From NCBI GenBank assembly GCA_900088475.1, contig FLMG01004144.1:1-30506 (forward strand): 30,506 nt of DNA, in the 5' to 3' direction. The position numbers and the translations under genes are program-made. Shown piece by piece: positions 19,601-29,623 of this stretch. Numbering within the stretch: position 1 is the first letter of the stretch; each line of letters starts with the position of its first letter. The notes under the pieces are model-generated. The model did not search any database, was not told where the DNA came from, and worked only from the letters and a program-made list of their open reading frames with translations. The stretch is from Hyphochytrium catenoides. Taxonomy: Eukaryota; Sar; Hyphochytriomycetes; Hyphochytriales; Hyphochytriaceae.

Positions 19601-22600
19601 GAGAGTAGTAGAGAGAGACAGGGGGCCAGCCAGATGAGAGAGCCAAAGTCAGCCAAGTTGGCGTAGGGAGTGGATAAAGAATTTTGTTCGGCGATGAGAT
19701 CAGTAGGTTCTATATATGACACAGCCAACGCAGAAAGACGAAGATACGGAGACAAGGTTGGAGGTCCTCTTCGCTGGTTTGGAATAGGACCGCCATACCT
19801 CTCATCTATCTTGCAGCTGGGCACCATGCTTCTGCTAGGGATCTTTGCTTTGGATCCGTGGACCAGTGCCCCACTGAGAATCTCTTCGTGGTCGCGTCCC
19901 GGGAAGTGGGGAGCGCCAGACGGAGAAGGGAGAGAAGAGGAGGGAGAAGACGGTACCGGGAGACCAGGAAGCACAGGTAGGCCTCTTCCCCAAAGATGCA
20001 GAGATAGAAACCCTTGATCAAGGTACTGGAGGAGCTCTTCGGAGTACTCTGCTTGCAATGACGCGTCGTGTCTTAAAGGGCAGCTCGCATCCGAGGGATT
20101 GCAGGGCACGCTAGACGTGTAGCTGCGACCAGGAAAGGACAACAAACAAAGCCCGGAGAACGTCAGAGCAGAGCAGCGCGTCAAAGAGAGATTGCAAATT
20201 ATGAACTTATACGTAACAAAAGGCAAAACGAGAGAAACAGCGACAACACTATACGGGGAAGATGACGTAGGGCAGGGACCTTAGCTCAAACGTCTAAATA
20301 ACGGAGAGACAGAGAAAAGGCCAACCACACAGCTGGAACATAGAGGAGGCACAAGGCAGAGAGCGGACGAGAGACACAAAGAGAGAGAGACACACATAGA
20401 GACACAGAGGGAACAAAAGTAGGAGAGAGAGAACTCGAGAGCGAATGGAAGTAAGTGAGAGGGTGTGAGAGGGAGTGAGAGAGAGAGAAGAGAGAGACAG
20501 AGAGAGAATGCACTAAATCAAAGGAGTCAGAGACGAGAGAGAGAGATGCACTCTACCTTGCATTTTCCTCCTGCCAGAATCTATAACTAAGGAATATCTC
20601 CTCGAGGTACAGCGACTCCAAAGCTGAACTTCCTGTTGATGCAAAAACGAAAGAAACCTCTGTGATCAGAAAGGAGGCCGAGAACCCCTCTGATCCCTGA
20701 GTATCCAGAGTCGAACCGGACAATTGCAGCTTGACTGTGGCAATCTAACAAGAGAATCAGGTCAGTGAATCTAAGAGAAGCGTCATGGAGAGACCAGGAG
20801 AGACTAAAGACAAAAGGAAGAAAACAATGAGACAGTATAGAAAGGAAGGAGTGACAGGGTCAAAATTGTCAGAGCTGAGAGTGATGCAGGGGGTTGATGA
20901 ATAAGACCAAGCAGCACTCTCTTAACTGAGAAATGGAAGGAACAGTTTCAAAAGCTGGAAAAAAACGTTACCTGCTGTCCTCTAACATCAAGGACTGGGA
21001 GAGAGAGAAGGAGGGGAATGCTCTCCCTTGTTCTCTCTTTTAGGCAGGAGAGCGATAAATAGGCAGCTCCAAGCTGCCTCACATGTTCCAGACTTTCTCT
21101 TAGGGAAGGCTCCAGCGTAATGAGTAGAGACGAGGAGAGGTTCTGCTCCTTTGGTTCTCCTCTCGCTTCTCCTACGCTGTCCATGAAGCTGAAGGAGAAG
21201 ACGCGTGGTTGTTCCGCCGCCGTCTCAACACCAGCGGAGCCCATAATCCGAGGAGTTCCTCCTCCTCTTGCCTTCGGAGTTGAGACCAGGCTGGGTGCAG
21301 AAAAAAAACGTGAAGCAATAAGACGGGAGGTATGTCCCAGCTTACACATCTTTCCCATCATTGAAACAAGGAGTGAAGGGAGGAGGAGGAGGGAGCTCCC
21401 CCGGAAGGCACCACAGAGTACAAAGAGAGCGAACGTGCAGATGGATAGACGCACCTACCAGAGGGGAGGATGGAGGAAAGATGGCGATAGCAAGAGTAAG
21501 AGGAGAGAGACACTCAGCAGTGTATCATATAGAGAAATGGGGAAGAAGGTAGAGTGAGTCCATGCTCAACAAGGATCATACCCGCTGTGATGTCTCCGGA
21601 AATGGTTCCTTCGTAAGTCTCCGACGGGTGTGCCCGCTCTGCCTTCCCGTGGTGAGAGGAGAAGTGAAGCAATGCTCTCTTTTGGCGTCAGGGGAAAGGC
21701 GCTTGAATCCAAACATCTGCTTAGCAACGACTGCATTATAGAGATTTTTTGCAGGAACTGCTCCCTTTTCCATAGGACAGGAGTACGGCGACCATCGATA
21801 AACACCCACACCCCTAGCTCATCTCTTTGATGATGAGAACGGCCAGACGATGGTTTTAGGTTAGTACACCAGTGTCGAAAGACGAGGGGACGCCCTCTAG
21901 ACCGATAAAAGCAAAGGAAGAGCTATATGGAGAGTTCGACAAAGAGAAGAGAGGATAAGGTGTATGGGCGATGGGGAGATCAAAAGAGATACAAGGGCAA
22001 ATGACTGACCCGTCGTGCTGAGCTTCTTTAGCGAAGGAGAGATAGAGCTTGTGAGCCTTGCACAGATCGTGCGCGGTCTGTAAGGCCTGGTCCAACTGTT
22101 CCTCCTCCGTCTGACCAGATCCTTGCTCTTCCTGGTCGTGCAAGACTTCCACCGGAGGACGTGGGAGAAGGAGCTTTCTCCCTCTAGATAGTGAGTAAGA
22201 GAGGGGTAAAGGTGCCGTTGGAGCACTCCCTTCGGCTGCGCAGAACATACGCGGCACTATCAAAGCAAACCCAGAAGCCGGAGAAAAGAGTCTTAGTCAT
22301 AAGAAAAGAAGGAAACCGACATGGAAAGCTTGCTCACCGTGCACTCGGAAGAGAAGATCGGAGCCTAGAGCCACCCTTTGTCCGTGGTAAAGACGAACTT
22401 TTTCCTTGATGTCTTCCCCTGTAATAGACCAGAGCAAAGACAGAAGAAGCAAGGATGAAGGAGGATACATTTCGTTAGCAAGAACCGGCCACAAGCGTGA
22501 TCAATCATTGACCTTCAGGACCTTGAGAAGAGGCAGAAGGACGTAAAGCCAACACCAGTGTCTCTGTTGGTTCAAACACTAAAACGCGCCTTTCTCCTAC

Positions 22601-25600
22601 CCTGGTCCCTAGCTAGTGCTGCCGTCCCACACTAACTCTACTTTCTCTCTGTCCTCCTCTCCTTTGCCAACTGCACGTCCTACCATCAACAGTAACGGTG
22701 CCTTCCAAGGGCAAGAGGGAAAGACACATGTCGTCATTAAGGAACTGACAGTGCTGGGCGGCTATGGATTCGTTTTTCAGTTCAATGACGTGCGTAGCCT
22801 CCATAGAAGAGGAGCTTTGAGATGAGGAGTTGACTCCTTCCCCTTCCCCTTTAGTTACGCGCGAGAGAGAGTGCTCAGAGAACTTCCGAAGCAGATTCTT
22901 TGTGCTTTCCAAGACGGTATTCGCCGGTTGATTGCCTTCACCGTCCACTGAACCAAACGTCATTAGAAAGAGAAAAGAAAATGGAAAGACTTATCGACTG
23001 AGGATGGAAGCTGTGTTGACATCTCACTCGGAAAGGACCCAGCGGAAGAGGAGAGAGACTAAGGGATAGACTAAGGATAGGAAAAGGATTATGACGGACG
23101 ACCATGAGAATCTATATGTTGACAAAAGAATGCTCACGACCAGAGAGATACCATGCTAAAGGAGGCAAACTTTAGAGGCCAACATGTGCATATGGATGAC
23201 GAAAGAAACCACTTGCAAATGGGTCACAGACGTATCCCTTAAACAAATAACGCCGTGCGCGAGCAAATGAGAGACACACTTACTTTCAGCTCTCTGCGCT
23301 CCGTCCGCTTGCTCCAAACAATCTGACTTCTCGGGTGAGGAAGAGGACGAGGAAATGGAAGCTGAAGAGGAGATAGGAGCTTGAGAGGAGTTGGTCTGCT
23401 CTACTCCCTTTCGGCTCACTTTGGTAACCCCTTTGCGGAGGTAGTAGACCAGTGCACTGTCCCCTTCTAGCTCTTCCTCGAGGTTTACTAGAGCAGGGAC
23501 TGGGAGTTAAAAGGGAAGGGAAGCGTTAATAAGCCTCAAGAGAGCAGTGATTATCCACCCAAGGGAGGGACGAACTAGAGAAAGCGAAAGAATTGGGCGA
23601 TGGCTAATAGACAAAGAGTCAGGGGAACGACGTGAAACAACAGACACATGGTGAGTTGCGGAAGAAGAGAGTGGAGAAAGTGAATGGACTGGAAGAAAGA
23701 AAAGATGGTTAAGGAATGAGTTCCACAAAGGAAAACCAAGCATTCTTGGTAGGGCAATAATAGAAATGCGCAGGAGAGGATGGCTCTTGCCTTCTGGAGA
23801 CAGCTTGATGGTGCCAGGATTTAAGACATCCCCCACATCATGGAGAGGAGGAGGTGGAGGAGCAACTTGAGGGATCGCCGCCGTGGGCTCCAACATCGCC
23901 CTGTTGGCGAGCTCCTGTGCAATCTTGAGCTCCTGCTTGAGCTTCTCCACCTCATCTCTCAACTGTCTTATGATCTTAGCATTTGGATCTTCGTTGATGA
24001 CTGCGCGGTTCACGATGCGTTTGGCTGAAAGGGTCGTGCAGTGTCAGATTTATATGAAGAACGCGGTCTTTGCTATCATATGGCCCTCGGCCAGTAGGCG
24101 TCTCTCGTAGGGCACCTTCACTTCAGTTTTTCCTTCTCTCACTTATACAACCTCCACCCTCACCATCAGTCTATCTTTCCTTCTCTCTTTGTCACTGTAA
24201 ACGTCTAATCTTATCATGACCCTAACGTCCAAGCCGTCTTTCCTCCTTACCTGAGTCAGCATAGCGGAGAGTGCTCAAAGTCTCCTCATAGTTCTAGATA
24301 CCGCATGGATAAGAAAGGCATAAGAACGATGTATTCAAACACATTGCCAGCAAGTTGTGAGGGAAATCAGAGGGCGAGAGCTTCATGAGTGGAGCCTTAA
24401 GGAGGAGAGAGCAGCGCAAAGGACTTGGAGTGCACGCCCAGTTAGTAACTTAGCAAAGGACATGCAACAACCATATAGGCCACTTTTGGGTTACCTTGTC
24501 TGCTGGGCTGATTGTAGAGATCATCGTTGTCTAGAGTGTGCAAAAAGAAAACAGTTCACATGGGACGTTAAACAGAGCGCCAAGATAAACACTGCCAAGC
24601 AACATGTGGAGAGGATTATATGGCATCGGGAAGGTAGATGATATTCTACGAATAAGGTATGTCACTCTTCTCTCCCTCTCCCTCTCTCAAGTGTATGTGT
24701 CCCTTCGCAACCTCTTGTCTCGACCCTCGCTCACTGTTTACCTTTGCATTGCCACCAAGGCTCTCCTTTAGCAGCCAAGTCAGCACAGAGTCTCGATACG
24801 GAACGACGCCCTTGCCTCCATTGTTCACACTAGGAAGTCTATCTTAGCCATCAACGGCGACGTTCTCCCTTATTCCCATCATTGTAGAGCCCTTCATCTT
24901 AGTGGTGTGCTTCTGACCCCCGCCTTTTCCTTCGCCGTTGTCATGGAAGCACTATCTGAACCCCAAATTCCAAGAAAACTAGTGGGTATTGCATTGCCCT
25001 TCCCTTTTTGCTCTGCCCTTCTTCCTTCCTCCGCTCACCATCATACCTGCTAAGAGTGGAGATGACTCTCCCTAGCGTAGTCAGACTTTTGTTAATGGTC
25101 GATGCCTCTTTGAGTCTATCTCCACTTGTCCCACTGGTATCAGCTCTCTCAGAGCCAGCCAAGTCGATGAGATTGATGCGCGAAACCTTATCAACCGGGC
25201 TGGACGTAGTTGGGTCGACAGCGGTCTGAGACCAGCAGTAGTCATTGGGGAGTGAGAAAACACGAGAGTGAGTGCAAAGAGAACGCCGTCGCGCATTGAG
25301 AGCAATAGCGGTATCCCCAGGTTTAGGACACCATAACTACTAAGAAGCGATAGGACGCAGCGGAGACTGCATTCAAGTGATGACTCTCCCTGCTTGTCAT
25401 GCTGGATTTAAGAGCTCCTTTCTCACCTGTATGAAGGTGATAGTGAAGATCGCATGCGAACGGGAAGAAGCTGCGTTCATCATGGTAGCAGCGACTGTTC
25501 GCGTCTCCGTGCCCACAGCCAGAAGACGCTCCACCTAGACGTTGTGCCACGCATATTTATGTAGAAGAAACCAAGAGTATAGCGTCAGGGGTGCAGACTC

Positions 25601-27390
25601 TACTATCCTCCTCTTATTGTCCAGTGCGGCCCTTGATCTTTTGCAATTCTCTATGCCGCAACCCTGGCAGAGTCATATCAAGCAGGCTTTGCCCCTTTCC
25701 TTTCCCTGTCTTTATTTTTCTCATCCTTACACCTAGGGCTTGGCTCACCTCCTCATAACTGGTGACTGGCAACACCGTCAGACCCTCAACGTAGGGTCCG
25801 GAGGCGGGGTGCTCCCTAACTCTTAGCTTTCTCTCACTTCGAGAAGAGTCCGCAGGTCTGGAGTTTTCAATTGGATTCAAGGTCCACAGCAGGTCCTTCA
25901 CCTTCTCAAGGTAAATTTCGCAGTAGCTCACCTGCAGATCGATAGGAAAGCGACATGTAAGGGCCCAGTAGCTTTACGCAGAAAAATGAAGACTAGACAA
26001 AGAAAGAAGTTGATCTAGCTGAGTGCTCAACCTGATGAGTGGGGCGCACTGATGCCGAGAAACGAGAGAATAGAAGTACGTCTGGGCTAAAGAGCTAACA
26101 GGGATTGCGGGAAAACCTTGACAAACAAGAGGATCGCGAGCTTACATGGACTTGATATAACGTCTTAGTAGGCGCAGCAGGGACAGACTGCGTGGTGATC
26201 TGGGGTGGAATGATAAGAGAGGAACGGAGGGACGACCCTGTCGAGAGGGACTGTCGACGGTTCTCGTTGGAGCGTTCAAAGATCGCTTCACAGATTCTAG
26301 GGATTAGCCCCTTCTCCTCTACATTCTGTCCTCCAGTCATTGTGTGGGTCTTCCCACTGCCCGTCTGGGAGCATAGCAGTCGCAACGGTTAAGAAAACGG
26401 GAAGACGAGAGTGGAAGATAAAAAAAATAGTATAGCAAGTAGAAAGAAGTGAACATAAGCTTTTGAAGAAGGGTGGGAGAGATGGACAGTGATGGCAATA
26501 AGAGGAGAAGCAAAATAACCTTACCTGTCCATAGGCGAATAAACTGCAGTTAAAGCCCTCGAATGCATTGTTTACAATGCTCGTGCCAAGGTCTTGGAAC
26601 AGCTGGAGACAGGACACGTTAAGCATTGTTCAGGCACGGACATGACGAGAGAAATTGTCAGCGTGGCTGTGGAAGACAGTCTATCTGCCTGGCATGAAAA
26701 GACGCACATAAAGAGGCGAAAGAACAATCGACATCGCAAGAGAGTGGAGAATGATGTCCCATGGCCCACGCAAGTGGCTCGAATCGAGGGAAGCTGCTGC
26801 GAGCAAAGACATATGAAGGGAAGACCAGGAAAGCGGATGTACGACCATGGATTCAAGAGAAGATCACGTTCAGTAAGCCTCATGAAGGCCTGACCTCCAA
26901 CTGGCTGCCGGGACCCAGCCCAGGTTTCGCAAGGTAGCAGCGATCAAAATTGAACCTCCTTATTTCCTGGTTAGCTGGGTCTTCCTGCTCGTAGTACTTC
27001 GGCCGGCGGATAGCGATCCGAGAGCCATCTTCCACCGACACAATTGACGTACATCCAGCCTCAATCTGCCAGTATCGGACACGAACAGACGGTGTGAGGA
27101 TAGGTAACAAGTTATTGAAGGGGGCAGACACATATTGTGAGAAGGGAGAGAAAGAGACAAGGGACCTGAGGCGAAGAGTTCAAAGTAACCTTGACTAGAG
27201 CTACCGTGCTTGCGATTGAGTAAACAAACAGTGACGCGAAGGATAACATTACCTCAGAGCTACTCAGTGGGCGCACCCGGATTGCGACCCTGACAGCACA
27301 AGATCCTTCGCCTTCCTCCAAACGTGGAGTAGTTGTGCCGGTAGTCGATAGGCCTGATGCCTTTCTTGATGGTAGGGTCTTTCCCTCCAT
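16668..27390 (-). CDS. Kinesin-3 (KIF1/UNC-104 type) motor with FHA and C-terminal PH domains
   Basis: Exons: 27253-27390, 26895-27065, 26525-26602, 26146-26364, 25749-25931, 25427-25534, 25047-25225, 24742-24829, 24495-24530, 24251-24293, 23791-24024, 23284-23499, 22684-22947, 22338-22418, 22010-22256, 21582-21824, 20972-21290, 20557-20744, 19799-20110, 19382-19502, 18921-19244, about 17983-18594 (into the N gap), 17276-17566 and 16668-16904. That gives at least 1643 residues. The motor (about 35-425) has GQTGSGKT at 128, switch I NAASSRSH at 283 and switch II DLAGSE at 320, then neck [18 protein letters not shown]. The FHA domain lies at about 600-680 ([22 protein letters not shown]). A KIF1-type central region ([14 protein letters not shown]), C2-like and DUF3694-like parts ([11 protein letters not shown]) and a PH domain ([17 protein letters not shown]) follow. 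PH-bearing kinesin-3 motors carry lipid vesicles toward microtubule plus ends. All listed junctions are phase-consistent. Confidence 0.95.
17921..17982. other. Assembly gap of 62 N
   Basis: Undetermined bases inside the kinesin gene, within or at the end of exon 22. The reading frame is open up to the gap on the right (GKHGSVY). On the left the sequence looks intronic, so the donor is probably inside the gap. The flank is a CT/GA simple repeat, a likely cause of the gap. Confidence 0.97.
19526..19620. repeat. CA then GA/CAGA simple repeats in a kinesin intron
   Basis: A (CA)n run passes into (GA)n and GACAGA-type repeats on this strand, so the coding strand is (TC)n(TG)n immediately upstream of the exon ending at 19502. 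It doubles as an extended polypyrimidine tract. It makes a false long minus-strand frame full of Ser, Leu, Val and Cys. Confidence 0.9.
20360..20548. repeat. Purine-rich GA simple-repeat tract in a kinesin intron
   Basis: Nearly pure A/G sequence with repeated GAGA, GACAC and GAGTGAGA blocks on this strand; pyrimidine-rich on the kinesin coding strand. It lies in the largest kinesin intron (446 nt). Confidence 0.85.
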
Positions 27391-28114
27391 TGTCCGACAC
27401 CCTAGCGGGCTTCACCACCACTAGGTTCTTCTCTCAGACGGCCAATCGAATAGCGTGGCAATTCAACGCAATGTCCCTAGGCGAGAGACGTGCGGCCTCC
27501 AATAGCTGAAAAGAGATAAGTGTGAGATCCCTAGAAAGCAATACTAAAAGTCAAGAAAGAAGCCCGCCAAGAGTCAAGGCAGCAATACAAGGTAAAGAGA
27601 GAGCTCGGGGCCGGGAACGACAAGGCAGGAAAGAAGAGGCGAGAGCGGGCGGCACGGTCAGCGTTGCCCAGCGGCGGGAGCTGAGAGAGGGAAGCCGAGA
27701 GAGGGAGGCCGAGAGAGGGAGGCAGCAGGGCGAAGGAGCGATGCAGACGTGGCTAACAACCCACTCCTTCATCTTGTAACGCCGCTTATAGTCGGTAACG
27801 GCTAAGGACAAAATGATTCGTAATAAAGGCTAAAGAGATTCTTGGTTATACTTTGTTAACCCTACTCTATTCCGAATTGAAGGCACCAGTGCCCCAAGCA
27901 AAGGTCATCAGAACTTCCCCGAGCTGCAATCATGGGAGAGCATGTCAAGAGCTTTGTAGATGGTGCTACGGAGAGGGCTCTCCGGCAAAGAAGGGGACTA
28001 GAGCACTCAGTATTACGACGAGAGCTTTAGAAGGGACTTAGGAGGTGAATTTTAGTCTGATCAGCCAAGTGGCATCAGTTCCCGAAGTGCTCTCCTTAGG
28101 TTATCTACTACTCT
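27391..28114. promoter_or_regulatory. 5' flank of the kinesin gene
   Basis: Directly upstream of the kinesin ATG. On this strand 27520-27730 is purine-rich and makes a false Arg/Glu-rich frame of 85 codons. No TATA box is convincing. It should hold the kinesin promoter and 5' leader, inferred from position only. Confidence 0.3.
27681..27722. repeat. 14-nt tandem repeat, three copies
   Basis: Units at 27681-27694, 27695-27708 and 27709-27722. The last two are identical (CCGAGAGAGGGAGG) and the first differs at two bases. Confidence 0.92.
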
Positions 28115-28440
28115 TGGAGCCGAGTGTCCAAGCATCAATTAGCGTTAGAGATACCTCCATTTGCTGCTGCCATAGTAAGCCATCATGTGGTAAGATGCAA
28201 TAACCTTTCTGATCTCTTGCTAATGTCCGGGCTGGAGCCGAGCGTCCTTACATTTAAAGGGCATCCTTCTTCTTCTGAGATGAAACCCCATCTGTTAAGA
28301 TGTAAATGATGTCTGCAAACACGTGGCTTGGAGCCGAGTGCCCACGATCGTTAGAATTAGATATACCTCCTTGTTCTGCTGCGATAATACCCATTTGATA
28401 AGATGTAATAACGTTTCTGATGTCTAGCTAGCATTTAGAT
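28115..28440. repeat. Three degenerate copies of a roughly 100-nt repeat
   Basis: TGGAGCCGAG recurs at 28115, 28233 and 28329. Each copy is followed by related blocks in the same order: an ATACCTCC-type block (copies 1 and 3), then CCAT-N-TAAGATG-N-AAT and TTTCTGATNTCT. Copies 1 and 3 are the closest pair; copy 2 is shorter and diverged. Spacing is 118 and 96 nt. No coding frame tracks the period. Confidence 0.7.
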
Positions 28441-28804
28441 GTCGTCAGCTTCTCTCAATGCGTTGCGGGAAAGAGAGTCCGTCCTATTCAATCTGTCGAA
28501 AGGCGAGGTAGATTTACTTAAGGGCTTAGCTATGTTTCAAGTCACTGGGTAGAATCAAAGAGTGTGCTATAAGAGAGTGGCGCATGATTCTTCCGGGCAC
28601 CACTAGTCCGCGAAAAAACCTTAATACCGATTGCCACCTGAAGCTAACCCAGGTAAGATGCTAGAGTGGTGCAGCCAGTATAGCCAAAGCATTGCCCCAG
28701 CACCAGCGCTACTTTGAGCTGTCTGCCGCGCATCAACTAAAGCCTGTAAACAGCGACTAGCTATCTGCAGCGCCTCTTTTACTGATGTGGGGTTTACACA
28801 AACA
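28441..28804. other. No gene seen
   Basis: Region between the degenerate repeats and the 3' end of the minus-strand gene at 28805. No frames or signals of note. Confidence 0.5.
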
Positions 28805-29623
28805 TTACCACTCGTACGAGTAATACTTTTTAGGCATCTTGCGCCTGGAAGGCACGCCAGGCATAGGCGGAAGATCGTTCTCCTTACACCATTGAAGGAA
28901 CTCCTCCTGTTTATCCACCCATTCTTCAGTGGGAAGATGATCTGGCTGATGCTTAGCTAGCTCAGAATGCATGCCAGCTGAAGTGGACCGACCGAGATGT
29001 TCATGAAAAGAATGATTAGCAAGGATCTGCGGTCAGGACATGCAATGGTAGAACCTACCCCATGTTGCGGTCATTGAAGTCCGTGTACCAGAAGGGTCGT
29101 ATCGCAGGACATGTGGATTCTATTTGAAAGGGATAATATAGGTATGTGGGGCCATCATAATAACCATTGACTGGTCCATTCCTTACCTTGTTACCCGGTG
29201 ACCCGGTAATTTTCAGTGGCTCCGGAACGACGTTATAATCTTCTGGGAGTTGAATAGAAGGATGCACGCCAACGATGGGAGCTGGCTTATTTCGGGTGGT
29301 GTCCCGTGTATAGAACTGTATGTTGTACGTCAAGCTCTTGTCTTCCACAGTTGGGACCCTGGCGGGAGGATGTGACCCTGGCGCTGGGTACCTGTAACCT
29401 TTTGCTCTAGGACCCAAATTTGAGCGTACGGCAGGAGCCTGGCCAAGGTCATGGGTGGCACCTGGAGACCCTGGGAACTTCAGGTACTTCTTGAGCTAGA
29501 TAGATGACTGTGTCAATCTCACGGCTCCTACTGCCTTAGCTGCATTGATGCTGTAGCTGCTCCTACCTGATCCCTAACGCTCTTGGGCACAAACTTGCTA
29601 ATCTTGAACCCGGAGTCCGCCAT
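28805..29623 (-). CDS. Unidentified 195-residue protein
   Basis: Three exons, 29567-29623, 29187-29495 and 28805-29026, all phase 0, with introns of 71 and 160 nt. The protein starts MADSGFKISKFVPKSVRDQ and continues LKKYLKFPGSPGATHDLGQ. Its middle is Pro- and Tyr-rich (SLTYNIQFYTRDTTRNKPAP). It ends with a charged helical part (EEWVDKQEEFLQWCKEN) and a basic, aromatic terminus (MPKKYYSYEW). There is no membrane span or clear targeting peptide. The middle exon frame runs on for 43 codons past the donor GTAAGG at 29186, but splicing there is supported because the downstream exon then joins in frame. I do not recognise the family; a small organelle or complex subunit is possible but unsupported. 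Confidence 0.72.

Noticed and set aside
19426-20226. Long minus-strand frame of 266 codons with Ser/Leu/Val/Cys-rich end
   Set aside because: Only its part at 19799-20110 is a kinesin exon; the rest reads through an intron made of (CT)n and (GT)n repeats.
24830-24960. Lys/Gly-rich frame in kinesin intron 7 ([16 protein letters not shown]) as an alternative K-loop exon
   Set aside because: No acceptor joins it in the required phase; the phase-2 acceptor is followed at once by TAG.
27522-27779. Arg/Glu-rich plus-strand frame of 85 codons
   Set aside because: Product of a purine-rich simple repeat upstream of the kinesin; no splice or start support.
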